DNA from: Cyathus striatus
Taxonomy: Eukaryota > Basidiomycota > Agaricomycetes > Agaricales > Nidulariaceae
Assembly (NCBI GenBank): GCA_025738555.1
Contig: JAOVFP010000002.1
Span: forward strand, 372,001-436,000
Direction of reading: 5' to 3'
Length of the DNA stretch: 64,000 bases
The notes under the pieces are model-generated. The model saw nothing but the letters and a program-made list of their open reading frames with translations. It ran no database searches and was not told where the DNA came from. A program made the translations under genes and the position numbers. Below are positions 10,810 to 21,964 of the stretch, one piece after another (positions within the stretch are counted from its first letter, which is position 1; each line of letters starts with the position of its first letter).

Positions 10810-12751
10810 TTGTCCCAATTATACAATACTGCTGTCTTTCATCTATGGCTAGAACTGGGTGCAAAAATCAGTACATGCCTAATCATAAGTAATAATGATA
10901 CTTCTACTGTATATATTCATTCTACTTACAATTCTGTAGCTCCCATTGAGGATATTGCACCACATATACTCAGGTATTGGAAGATGTGTTTGTCAGATAA
11001 GGATACACTTAGATATCTCAAGACACAACACATCGATCCTATGAAGTATGGTTTGGGGTAAGTGTTCTGATGTGCATATATATATGTTTAGTTGTGAATA
11101 CTATATTTCAGACTTACTAAGTTCATACAGTTGCATGAGAGTATGGGATTGTTCCGAACTTGGAAGCAAAACCATGATGTTGAGAGTATCCATCCTGCTA
11201 TGACATGCCTTCGTGTTCAATATCCAAATGCAGGTTCTCGAGAAATGATAAGCCTATTGTTTCATGAAGAAAATATGGCAGTATCAAGGTGTGAAGCATA
11301 TGTGTAATGAATAGATAATTGGTAATTGACTTATGCACACAAAGATGAGTAGTTACTTCATACTTTGCTCTGTATGAAGCAGACCTTGTTAGGCAGCACT
11401 GAGCCAACAGGTTGCACTGGAAAAAATGGTGGTCTGCTGGTGTTAATGATATAGTTGCAGTGGATCAGCATGACAAGTGGAAGTATAAATTTGGTCTGGG
11501 GCTGCATACAGGAGTTGAGCCATTTTCAGGAGTAATCCAATGATTGAAAGTATGGCACACAAACAGCAATCCTAAGCTAATATTTAGCTACTATCTTGAT
11601 TCAGTTTCACAATTAGGAGGTAGGCATTCTTTTTTAGTTGAAAAGAATAGGACTGAGTATAATTTAGCAATGCCACTTGTAACTCAAAGTGATCCAGGTT
11701 CTGAAAATTTTGGATTGGCAAATGGACATACATTTCTTCGCCACTGGCATGATCCATCTCTGTCAGGAACACTTCAACACCACTGGATGCAACAGAAAAA
11801 GAATGTCAAACCAGAAATTACATGGTCACAGCTCAGGCAATGTTTTACTCCTGGTTTTGAAGACATTCTTGACCATGGTGTTCAAGAAGATTGGTACCAT
11901 CCAGACAACACAGTTGAAGCATAAGTTATCCTTCATTAATTTTGAACACAGACTTAAATATTACTATTAGGATGGTCTTTCGATGGGTATTTATCCCATG
12001 GTTGCAGGGGGAGTTAGATGGTTACAGGGACTGTGTTAACAACACTGCAAAATGTGCAGATTGAAATAAAATTCTCCCACATGGAGTCCCCAATGACATA
12101 TATTACAATCTAGCAGAATATGGTGTCTTGCACTTTAAGGTATGCATACTGAAGCTTTGTATAATTATCTACTGCTAAACATGTCATAGATAACAGTTAA
12201 TCCAGCAGCTATACAAGAAGCATGTACTCTATTCTGCCCTATCGATGATCCTGTTTTCAAACTTGTTCCAAAATCATTTTCAGACTTAGCACATGAGATT
12301 TATGCTCGGAATAATGCTCCAGTCATTACAAGGAATAATGTATGGGATGTGTATCTGTTTATTCTAACAGCTCTTCAATCTCTAGATGATATTCAAAATA
12401 CTGTTCGTGATGGATGGACTGGGGCTACTCAAACCTCATGGCATGAAGTTCATGATGTAATTGAACTACATCCTAATCTTACAGAGTTAGAGGGAGGTAT
12501 TGAAAATGCTGGAGAGGATGGATCATATTACATGGGAGGTGTTAATAATGGACAGGGCTTGGGTGAGTCTTTATCTTGACTTCAATTATATGTCATTGAA
12601 CTCATGTTAATAAGATGACACACATTCATCCCGATTGGATGCAATGATGAATGCTGAAGATCCACTTCTTGAGAGTGAAGATGATGTCCCAGAGTTTGAA
12701 GTGGTTTTTACTTCTGATGAAGATGGGAGTGATGACAATAATGACTGGTGA
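10810..12751 (+). pseudogene. Integrase-core (DDE) domain protein of basidiomycete type, three in-frame TGA codons
   Basis: Spliced plus-strand gene. Exon 1 ends in LKTQHIDPMKYGLG at 11058 with a GTAAGT donor; exon 2 (11112-11290) reads LTKFIQLHESMGLF...YPNAGSREMISLLFHEE; then about 11342-11620 with AGVNDIVAVDQHDKW...GLGLHTGVEPFSG; then VTQSDPGSENFGLANGHT, TLQHHWMQQKKNVKPEITWS, QLRQCFTPGFEDILDHGVQE (about 11,670-11,920), RWVFIPWLQGELDGYRD (about 11,980) and NVWDVYLFILTAL (12.34 kb). The last exon (12,617-12,751) is acidic and ends DNNDW. HDKW and QSDPGSEN supply Asp residues of an RNase H-fold integrase core as seen in retroelement integrases and DDE transposases. The start is uncertain; 10810 is only where the open frame begins. 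In-frame TGA at 11400, 11541 and 12062 (sites where I expect Arg, Trp and Arg) make this a likely pseudogene. It is divergent from the alpha-kinase gene. Confidence 0.7.
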
Positions 12752-12889
12752 AATAGCTCATAAGTGTACAGAAGACTTGTAGTACACTGTAACATGGAAT
12801 GTACCTGATGTACTATGACACAAGTGTTGCTTTCATTCTTTTTCCAATTTGTGGTGATTTCCTTCTGTGATGCCACTATAGTCATGCTA

Positions 12890-13455
12890 TGTATTCAAGC
12901 TTGTCATTTGAATCAAATAGAGTTAATCACCAACAAATTTTTTATTCTGTTCAGTTGCTGATGGTGTCTCCATATGTTCATCACCTCCCTACAGCGCACT
13001 CAGAACTAGTAAACACACTTCTGTGTACTTACCATGTACTCACTGGTCTCGGATATATGTGCAGAGAATAGATATACATGTCCTTAATATATTTAGCTAT
13101 ATGATGTAGCTTAGGAATAAATCCAAACAAAGTTATTGACCTGTAAAAATAATGTCCACTTCAAGCTACCAATGGTGTTTACATATGTTTACCATGCCCC
13201 TTTGGCACACTCAGAACTAGTAAATCACACTGCTGTGTACTTACCACATACTCACTGGTCTCAAATGTACATTCAGAGTAGAGATATACATGTTATTAAT
13301 ATGTTTAGCTATATGATGTAGCTTAGGAATAAATCCAAACAAAGTAATTGACCTGTAAACATCATGTCCACTTCAAACTACTGATGGTGTTTACATATGT
13401 TTATCATGTCCATTTGGTGCGCTCGGAGCTAGTGAACCATGCTACCGTGTATGTA
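12890..13455 (+). repeat. 212-bp tandem repeat array, right, about 2.6 units
   Basis: Unit landmarks gtWattgacctgt occur at about 13132 and 13344 (period 212), with a more diverged unit from about 12,890. The units carry atggtgtttacatatgttta and actcagaactagtaaa. This is the reverse complement of the array at 5100-5415. Confidence 0.85.
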
Positions 13456-14077
13456 CCACATAACACTTCAAAAATCATGTCAATTTCAGAACCAAATTTT
13501 GTTGATTAGACAGCTACATGATAACTTTGTAGCTCGTATCCCTAGCATGGCACTTTAATTATTAAATTGCTGTTCCCACTTGCGATATCCTGAAGCGCAA
13601 GTTTTCATTTAGCTGATCCTGAGTGCACTAAGCAAAACTGAAATCCTGAAACACAAAAATGAGATATCTAACCAAAAAGCCATGATGCCGAATGTCAGAA
13701 TGCAAAATAATTTGATGCATTTGAGCATGGTTGTTAGGCTTTCCATACATTTGTTCGTCTTATGGTGAATAAGATTTTGATCCATGAGGTTAGTGACAAT
13801 GACGATTCTTTCAAAACAGATGTGACAGGTACATACAGTCAATTTGTTTATCAACACTGGACTAACTTGAGTATAGTCTGCAGGCCACTTAGATTTGTAA
13901 TTCTCTTCCTAGAGCTCTAAGAGATAGTGCACATCTGCATACACGCAACTTGCTAGAGAATTTTGTTTATAATAACCCTACTATTACCAGATTGTCACAG
14001 TACATCATCAGTCTAATTTTGCATCCAGAAAATCGTCGGAAGCCGGGAACGGCTATCACGAGGATAAAGCGAGTGAA
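13456..14077. other. No recognisable feature
   Basis: AT-rich DNA between the 212-bp array and a small open frame. I see no motif, tandem repeat or splice pattern that I would annotate. Confidence 0.5.
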
Positions 14078-14386
14078 ATGAGAGTTATGTTTGAGAAGTA
14101 CCCCCATGATTTCCCAGTATATAAGTCCCAAACTGGATCAATTTCGAGTGGAATGACTGGAGTGCTGGAATGCTATATTCTTGCAGCTTTGGTCGCCGAC
14201 AAGTCAATCTCTCATATGTACACTTTGAACCGCCATCATAAAGGGACTTCAGGCATTCCTGAACAGCAGAAGATGGCTCTGCTAGAGCAAGGATTGGATA
14301 CCGAAGCTATTCTCGCCAATAGAAAAGTTGATATCATTGAAGCTGATCTCAGTGTATCAGGGTTCGGGATCTTATCTCATGATTAA
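14078..14386 (+). CDS. Small hypothetical ORF, 102 aa
   Basis: Open frame starting ATGAGAGTTATG and ending LSVSGFGILSHD before TAA. It has a more balanced amino-acid composition than the random frames around it (for example SGIPEQQKMALLEQGLDTEA) and locally higher GC. It has no cysteine cluster, signal peptide or membrane segment and I do not recognise a family. It could be one exon of a decayed host gene, since open codons continue upstream to about 13,990 (SQYIISLILHPENRRKPG) in another frame. Low confidence. Confidence 0.25.
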   Translation: MRVMFEKYPHDFPVYKSQTGSISSGMTGVLECYILAALVADKSISHMYTLNRHHKGTSGIPEQQKMALLEQGLDTEAILANRKVDIIEADLSVSGFGILSHD

Positions 14387-16499
14387 AATAGGGTTAGTGC
14401 ATCTATCCTGACCATGCGTGCACTCTACAGTTGCTCACATTATTCATAATGGTGAGTTAAATGTCAATTATGTACCATAAAGTACGACATACACATCGAA
14501 TTTGGCGTGAACCGTGGTATTCAATCTTTTATTGACATCATTTGAGAATAACATAAAGGGGCTGCAAAACCTTGTTGACTTCGCTATTTCATCCCCTCAT
14601 GAAAATCCTATGAAATTCATGTACTCGAGCTAGTGTTGCAGCTAGCGCAGTGGTGATGTGTCCCCTGTTATTATTCGATCCACAGATCTGGGCCAAATGC
14701 AGCAATTTCTGATGCCGGCGAAACCCGAGAACACACTGGCTCATTCACGCAACTGAACCAAGTGTTTGGCATTGGCCTCCCGTTATTTGGTTATGTGCAT
14801 GCATGGATGTATTGTAAGTACTTAGTACTATAGAAAGTGAATGTCAATGGAGATCTATTGTTTACACAAGGAAAATAGTTGCAACATAAATGCAAGGGCA
14901 CAAGTGTATAGATATGAAAGTGGAAGGCATGTAAATAGTTAGCTTGCTGTAAATTAAATATATTCAATAAAATGCGACATTAAATCACTATTTAATATTA
15001 AATACAGACCAGTGGGCACAAAGAACTGGTAGTGAGCTTTGATTGGGTTCAACATACAAGTTGTACCAAGTTTGTAGTAAGATATTGGTTGATATACAAT
15101 GTTTAGTCAGTATGCAGTGCAATGGCCTTCAATTTAAGATATATAGTAGGACACTGATTTTATGTAGATCAATTAAAAATGGTTAAGAGTAGCAGTACAG
15201 TATATTTTTCCCATTTAAATGAGCACCAATACAAAATATAAGCTTAACATTATATGTAAAAACCACTGGAAAACCTGAGCATTTGCAAAGAAAGAATAAA
15301 TGCAAGAATAAATAATGTTAGAAGGGTTAGACATGTAGCAATGTATTAAATAATACCTACAAGTGTATGATAAATTTAATATATTTGAGAATAGCATGTC
15401 GAACCACTAACGAAATAGGGAAAAAAAAATGTAAATTAGTTCCGGCCCTGGGGAAAGAGCAAAGTATTACCAGATGTAAGTATATTTGTGCACGCAACAC
15501 TACAGGGTCTTGCATTAGAAACTGCAGTATCAGATTTTCCGAAACCTGTTTGTTCCTGTATGTCAACATGCAAATAGTGACCATGTCACGCTGAAGTCAG
15601 CTGGTACTCAGCCCGAAGCAAAGCTCTAGAAGTTATAGACCACTGGCTCGGCCTGTCTTCCCTCAAAGAGATGAACAACATATTACATTGAATAGATTGA
15701 TACATATAAAGTACATTTAAACTAATGTGTAAGAGGTAGGGTCATGACAACAAGTTATCTAAAGTTATAGGCCAAAATCGACAATGAAAATGAATTATGA
15801 AGGAACCTGTGTGCTGTCACTGTATTGACATCAAGTGAGCGTGCAGAGGCCCATATATAAATGACAATGATTTAAAAGAGGGTAGATTATAGTTGAAACT
15901 ATATGTAAAGCAGCTTCAGGGAGCCCGGAGAAGAGATGCATACCTTACAGACTAGCAGTGGAATGCAGCTGCAAGGTTGCTGATGACGTGTCTGTAGACA
16001 CCATGGTAAAAAGAGTACAGATATCATGAATATGTACAGCAGTTTGTACACAATGGCAAGGTGCTTCGATCAAGAACGGTGTATGTTGAAGAAGCCAGAA
16101 GAGCTCGAATCATGGTAAAGCAAAAAGTCAGACTGTCCAAGATGAAAGAATGTATGCAAGCAGGGGCCAGGCCCGGCGGCAGGAGGTCACAGTTTGGCCA
16201 ATTATAAATATACACAAATACATTTCGCAAAAATCATGACTGCAGTTCTTTATGCAAGACCCTGTATGTACATACAGAAGTACTTCGATTAGTAATACTA
16301 GTAATACCTAACTGCGCAAATTAGCTCACGAAGTGGTAAATAAACACCCAGCTGGATGTGCAGGCTGATTCATCTCGACAGAGAATTGAGCCGTGGGAAT
16401 GCTGATGTCCCTAAGAGATCAAATCGGATAATAACAGGGGACTACAAACTCCTAGCACAGCTCCGAGCTGTCAAGCTGCCAAGTGGAGCTGTCAGCTCA
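14387..16499. other. Gene-poor AT-rich interval
   Basis: No coding region supported. Short open frames (for example 15215-15397 and 15357-15594) lack motifs and overlap on both strands. The last part, 16,440-16,500, is rich in agctgtcagct/ctccgagctg motifs like those at 21,580-21,620 and 25,200-25,360. Confidence 0.4.
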
Positions 16500-16504
16500 G
16501 TGAG

Positions 16505-16834
16505 TATAAGCATTACAATCTCAGCACTCGCGATAGATAGCGATTGACTGTGTATTGCATTACCTATAAGCGTTACAATCTAAGTAGGTAATGCTAGTAA
16601 GTAAACATAATATAAGTAATTCTAATAAGGGTTTGCTCACCTCAGTGCTCGCGATAGATAGTGATTGACTGAGGGGAACAAGACCGATTTCTAAGCTATT
16701 TAAATATACAATACAATCAGAAATTTTCAATAATGACTCAGTGGAATATACTTAGTAGGCGGCATTCCACCTGCCAAATGGACACAGCGCATCAATAGCG
16801 CATGGATTGCATAAGCAACCCTCATGCTCCAATA
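16505..16834 (-). repeat. 3' LTR of the Ty1/copia element
   Basis: 330 bp, matching 21257-21577. In element orientation it begins TATTGGAGCATGAGGG and ends GCTTATA, so the termini are TAT...ATA rather than the usual TG...CA. Left flank GTGAG (16500-16504) and right flank GTGTG (21578-21582) are a 4/5 match for a 5-bp target duplication. Confidence 0.85.
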
Positions 16835-16850
16835 CTCCCCCTCAATCCTT
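16835..16850 (-). other. Polypurine tract next to 3' LTR
   Basis: In element orientation the purine run GGATTGAGGGGGAG abuts the 3' LTR start. This is the expected place for plus-strand DNA priming in an LTR retrotransposon. Confidence 0.65.
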
Positions 16851-17513
16851 GCATGCCCTGAGTCCCAATTCGGATGCAAAGTGTTTAACCTTGGCGCTCA
16901 GTAGCGCCTTGGTCAAGGTATCTGCGATCATATCATCAGTGGGACAATACACTAACATGATCTTTCCTTCATTTATAATCCAGCATATGAAGTGAAATCT
17001 GATGTCTATGTGCTTTGTTCTTGTGTGGTACTGCTGGTCTTTGGTAAGTGCTAAGGCAGACTGATTATCGCAATACAGTGTCGTGGGTCCTGATACTTTC
17101 CCGAAGAGCTGGCTCATTAGTGTGCGCAGCCACAGGGCTTCTTTGGCAGTGTGGGTTGCAGCCACGTACTCGGCTTCTGTTGTTGACAGTGCCACCAAGT
17201 CCTGTCTCTTCGAGCTCCATGACACTGCTCCCCCGTCAATGAGGAATGTGTACCCCGACACAGCTCTCCTATGCTCAAGATTGCTGCCGTCTGTGTCACC
17301 AAAACCTTCAAGATTCAGTGGCTTATGTCCAAAGGTGAGCTTGTAGTCCTTTGTCCCAACTAAATATGTGTATACTCCAGTTAAGGCTTGCCAATGTGCT
17401 AGTCCTGGATTCTCGTTGGCCAACGGCATAGGTGATGTCTGGTCTGGTTCTGAGGGATAGATACTGAAGGGAACCCACAGCTTCGTGGTATGGCTTGTCC
17501 CACATGTGTGCAA
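16842..17513 (-). pseudogene. Copia RNase H / end of pol
   Basis: C-terminal pol frame of 223 aa. It has the copia RNase H signature: VSGYTFLIDGGAVSWSSKRQ, then ALSTTEAEYVAA, ALWLRTLMSQL, TLYCDNQSALAL, RTKHIDIRFHFICW and TDDMIADTLTKAL. The family uses these residues for metal-dependent RNA removal during reverse transcription. It joins the RT frame around 17.35-17.5 kb through a change of frame. It ends GLRACKD just inside the polypurine tract. Confidence 0.85.
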
Positions 17514-18516
17514 ACTCGTCAGCTGTCTGGGGGGACTGGGATTTTGATAGTTGAAGACTGGGACTCATAGGCATCGCACGCAGTCTTAAACCAGTGAATC
17601 CGAAACATTCGAGAATCGAGTCGATATATGCCATCTGGGATAAGGAAATGGTATGTTCATCACGATCTCTATGGACAGCAAAACCAAGTATCCAATGAAT
17701 CTCTCCCATGTCAGATATATCAACTTCCTTCCTCAGCGCACTCTTTACCTCGTCCATCAAAGTCATCTTCGATGTCACAATTGTCAAGTCGTCGACATGG
17801 GCGGCTATAATAATCACTCCGCATTTGTCAACACGGTAGAAAACTGCTTGGTCAACCTTGCATTGTGACATTCCAAGACATTCCTTCAAGATTGCATTGA
17901 GTTTCTTATACCAATGATGACCACTTTGGCGGAGACCATATAACAGGCACAGGAGGTGTAATACCTTGTTAGGATCCGAGGTAAGATGAAGTCCAGGTGG
18001 TATCTTCATATATATGACTTCATTGTCTTCAAAGTTTCCATTTAGGTATGTGCTTTTAATGTCCACCTGGTGGATTTCATAGTCCAGTCGTGCGGCATAT
18101 GCAAGAATGACCCATATTGATGCCATTTTCGCAACTGGGGCATAGGTGTCAAAGAAATCTACACCTGGTACCTGTGAGAAACCCTGAGCAACAAGTCGAG
18201 CTCGGTAGCGCTGAATAGCACCGTTCATGTCTCTTTTCACTGCATGGACCCACCAACATCCTACAATGTTTGCACCTCAAGGTGGAACTTCCAGCCTCCA
18301 AGTTCCATGAGCCTCCAGCGCAGTTTGCTCTTCGAGCATGGCTTCTTCCCAATGTGGCCAGTCAGGACTACATTTTGCCTCTGCAAGTGAACGTGGTTCC
18401 AAGCCATGGGCCTCAGCCATTGCAGCCGCCATTGCCAATCCTCCTATCTCCTCTTCCAACTCCGGGGATTCTTCAACGTCACCGAAACCGCCAGGTAACT
18501 GGATTCCATGTGGCAA
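17323..18516 (-). pseudogene. Copia reverse transcriptase segment
   Basis: The frame starts PHWEEAMLEEQTALEAHGTW (from about 18,420) and, after a TGA at about 18277, continues GANIVGCWWVHAVKRDMNGA, RYRARLVAQGFSQVPGVDF and YAPVAKM. RT motifs follow: HQVDIKSTYLNG, LLYGLRQSGHHWYKKL and AHVDDLTIV (the catalytic VDD pair), then RPDITYAVG. The usual copia form is YVDD, here AHVDD. The nonsense codon and frame changes at both ends mean it cannot make a full polyprotein. Confidence 0.87.
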
Positions 18517-20576
18517 GATATTTCGAGGAGATCGTCGAATGGTGGCAGTACCAACACCATTTTGGATGTCTCATACATATTGGAGGGCTTATGGTCTCTT
18601 GCCAGTCGAGGTTTAGGTTGGATAGTGGGAAGGGATGCATTGTCTGGCATGGGTTCAGGTTCATCATTGTCATCCCCAGGTTCATCCTCCCCCTGATTTC
18701 CTGCTGTGTCCTTGCCAGCCATCTTGATGTTGGGATTGTTAACTCCTGATTCCTCCCCCTCGATGACAACATCCTCTTCAGCTTCCACTGGGACATCCTT
18801 CTCAGAGAAATACACGGTTCGTTCTACTCCAACACTCCGCTTTTCAGGCCAATAGATGCAGTGGCCATTGCTGTGGCAATCGTATCCAACCCATCGGCCT
18901 AGACAAGCACGTGTACGGATCTTCCCTGCATCTGGATCGTGCACCCATACCTGAGAACCCCACAAAAGCAAATCTCCTAGATATGGTATAGTACTGTAAA
19001 CCTTCTCATATGGTGTTCGTCCTCCTAGTGCCTTTGTTGACGTCCTGTTCTTCAGGTATACTGCGTGTAGTAGCGCCTCTCCCCACAAGAAAGTAGGAAG
19101 GCCAGTGGTTAATAGCATAGCCCATACCTTTTCTAGCAGGGTTCGATTGAGGCGTTCAGATACGCCATTCTCTTCAGGCGTATCATGCACAGTCAGCTTC
19201 TGTTGTATCCCATGCTGTTTGAGGTAGGCCTTGAACTCGTCTGATAGGTATTCCCCACCATGGTCCGAATGGAGACAGGCAATATGAGTTTTCATGTGAA
19301 TGTCAACCCAAGCTATGAAGCTTTTAAAGGACGTGAAAGCTTCGTCTTTCATGCACAGAAGGTAAATTGTCGTCCATCGAGAGAAATCATCTGTAAAGCT
19401 GATAAAATAATGGCGATGTCCTAGCGTTTCAGTATCAGCTGGCCCCCAAATGTCAGAGTGTACCTCTTTGCCGAATGTTGTAGCTTGAGGGCCATGTCTC
19501 TCCTTTGGTACTGGATGACATGAGGCCTTTGCTTGGATGCAAATGTCACATTGCAAAGGTTTGTCCCTGTCTATGAGTTCAATCCCACTGATTAGTCCCT
19601 TAGAAATTAGCTCCTGTGCAGCACATGGTGCAATATGTCCCATTCGCCGATGCAACTCCATTACTGACATCTTTGTCCCAGTCTTCCCTACAGCCGCAGC
19701 TGCATGTCCATTCCGCAACACCATGTAAAGTCCTTGCGACTTACTAATCCTCCCTATCGACTCGCCTCCTTTACTGCGTCGGAACTCGCATTCGCCCCCT
19801 CCAAAGATGGTATAGTAACCAGCATCGTCGATTTGCCCAATCAATACAAGGCAAAACCCAATAGATGGTGTATAAAGAACATTACTGAGTCTAATTTTCA
19901 CCTTGTTCTCGCTGTTTGGTATTGTAATAATAATGTCTCCTATTCCCTTGGCTAGGAATAGTTGTTGGTTTGCTGTTGTCAATGAGCGAGGTTCAATAGC
20001 CGTAAAAGTGACAAAGTCTTTGCGAAAAGGGGACATATGGTGTGATGCACCCGAGTTGTATAGGTCACAAGGGTCCAGATTAGCTCCTATGGCAGTGGCA
20101 GCGGCTACAGCCTCAACATCTTCAGACATCTGTATCCGAGATAGGTGCTCGACCTCATCTATAGCAAGTACAGCACTGCCTGCTGCCCCTTTGTCTTCGT
20201 CATGGTGGTAGAGTGGTGTGTCGACCTCAGTCCTACATGTTCCTGTTGCAAACATGTATTTCTTCACCACTGGAGCTGTTTCATCCTCGAGGAGCACATT
20301 GTCTGCATAGAAAACTGTCCATGCGCCAGCGATCTCATCTAGGTCAGCCGCTGTAGATGCAGATCCTCCACCATACTTCCCTGAAGATGTTTTGGATTTC
20401 ACATTCGGTGGACCATGCTCGCGTCCATCTTTGCTACTCTCCTTCTTCGGGGAAGGGCATTGATCCTGTTTGTGACTGTGACTGCCACAGTTCCAGCATT
20501 CGCCCGGCCTGCTGGTTTCATCGATGCTGGCCATGTCCTTGACAACCTCCCCCTGCTTTTGAGCCTGGCTTTTCAC
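18444..20576 (-). pseudogene. Copia zinc knuckle, protease and integrase frame (710 aa)
   Basis: Longest frame of the element. Near its start is a CCHC knuckle, CWNCGSHSHKQDQC. The protease motif reads LYNSGASHHM, where the family has DSGA: the catalytic Asp is Asn (codon at 20055-20057). Then come the GAG-pre-integrase region (LHRRMGHIAPCAA...CDICIQAKA) and an integrase core with DIWGPA, LHSDHGGEYLS and ENGVSERLNRTLLE, giving D, D and E in the right order. After that is the copia linker (VWVHDPDAGKIRTRACLG...GYDCHSNGHCIYWP). It overlaps the RT frame in another phase near 18.45-18.52 kb. Confidence 0.9.
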
Positions 20577-21100
20577 TTGACATTGAGCTAGCAGCGGCTA
20601 GTCCAGACAAATCGGAGTCTCTCACTTTACCAACGCCCTTTGCTTTCTTGTCTCCATACACCCGATCCCACTCTTCCAGAACCAAATGAACCATATATTC
20701 TGGTTTGAGTTGAGCCTGTAAGTGTTTGGTAGCGGGTTTAGTCTCAGCCAAAGTCTCTGAAGTCCCTGTAATTGCTGCTGCTCCAGCTGGGGTTGTAGTG
20801 GGGGTGGTTTGTTGTTCATTCTCTGAGTCTTCTAGTGTGAAGGTTCATCTGCATCATCATGGATTTGCTTGTGAACTCATTTACAATCCCAGACCACATC
20901 TGGGCAACCATGGGCTTGGATAGATACTTCACAAGTATCAAATCTGGCAACTTCTGCATCAGCAAGTACAAGGCCAAATCCTCTTTTTCTTGCCATGCTG
21001 CTAATTCAGTTGAGTTCTTGGCAGGTTTTGTAGCATCTCCCATGAAATGTTTCCAAACCTTCTGTGCCTTCATTGCAGCAATGAAGTGGGTCTGAAACAT
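20518..21100 (-). pseudogene. Copia gag region
   Basis: Two overlapping frames in different phases. 20816-21100 has VWKHFMGDATKPAK, LAAWQEKEDLALYLL and VAQMWSGIVNEFTSKSMMMQ, typical of copia gag in fungi. 20518-20751 has LKPEYMVHLVLEEWDRVYGD and leads toward the zinc-knuckle frame. The phase changes at about 20.8 and 20.55 kb indicate small indels. Confidence 0.75.
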
Positions 21101-21229
21101 GACTCAGTTTGCTCTGGTACTATCAAGCTTGTCAGCAGTTTGCAAATAGTTCATGGAGCTGGTGTTACTCATAGTCAACATGTTTGATGTAGTGTAAAAT
21201 TTGTGTGTTGAAAATAAATCTTAGCAGTT

Positions 21230-21256
21230 CAATTGGCAGGGGTGGGGCCCATAACA
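21230..21256 (-). other. Candidate primer-binding site next to 5' LTR
   Basis: Just inside the 5' LTR in element orientation is TGTTATGGGCCCCACCCC, the correct place for a tRNA primer site. The TATGGGCC core is reminiscent of copia sites, but I cannot assign the tRNA. Confidence 0.35.
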
Positions 21257-21577
21257 TATAAGTGTTACAAAATCAGCACTCATGATAGATAGCGATTGAC
21301 TGTGTATTACCTATAAGCATTACAATCTAAGTAGGTAATGCTAGTAAGTAAATATAATATAAGTAATTCTAATAAGGGTTTGCTCACCTCAGCACTTGTG
21401 ATAGATAGTGATTGACTGAGGAGAGCAAAACTGATTTCTAAGCTATTTAAATATATAATATGATTGGAAATTTTCAATAACAACTCAGTGGAATATAGTA
21501 GGTGGCATTCTGCCAGCCAAATGGACACAGCGCATCAATAGCACATGGATTGCATAAGCAACCCTCATGCTCCAATA
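21257..21577 (-). repeat. 5' LTR of the Ty1/copia element
   Basis: 321 bp homologous to 16505-16834, starting TATTGGAGC in element orientation. Compared with the 3' LTR it has many A/G and C/T differences and short indels (for example one gcat less near 21,310). Confidence 0.85.
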
Positions 21578-21964
21578 GTGTGAGCGGCAACTTTGAGTCA
21601 GCTAAGCGGCCGCTTCGGCATTCATAGGAAGATACTATAATTTATGACCGGCTGGTTAGATGCCGAAATTTGAATTTGCTGTAATATATTGTATAGGCTT
21701 TTAATTCCTTATATATTTGATATATACAATGTATACAATGTATACTTACTTATTCTCATGTTTTATAGCTTTCTGACATAAATTGAAGGAGTAATATAAT
21801 TTTTCTGGTTCAGAGGCAAAATTCCGTTGTAAAGTGTTCGTTACAAACTTGTGATTGATCCAAGCCACTTCTTGTCACATAGCTTGACGTAACGCCGATT
21901 ATAAAAGCTAGAATGATATCAAGGATATGTTACTATAATTTTTATTCATACCTGAGGTGCCTGA

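Larger units (their letters stand above)
16505..21577 (-). mobile_element. Ty1/copia LTR retrotransposon, about 5.1 kb, degenerate
   Basis: Two LTRs of about 325 bp flank minus-strand frames in the order gag, zinc knuckle, protease, integrase, reverse transcriptase, RNase H. INT lying before RT defines Ty1/copia. The coding region changes frame at about 20.8 kb, 20.55 kb, 18.48 kb and 17.5 kb, and has a TGA at about 18277. The LTRs differ at many transition sites, so it is not a recent insertion. Confidence 0.93.

Noticed and set aside
10020..12064. TGA read as an amino acid (recoding)
   Set aside because: TAG and TAA also interrupt other frames, and the KDZ comparison shows TGA arising from CGA by mutation; normal genes here end in TGA too.
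17048..20542. Plus-strand ORFs opposite the copia element
   Set aside because: They are antisense shadows of the pol and gag frames.
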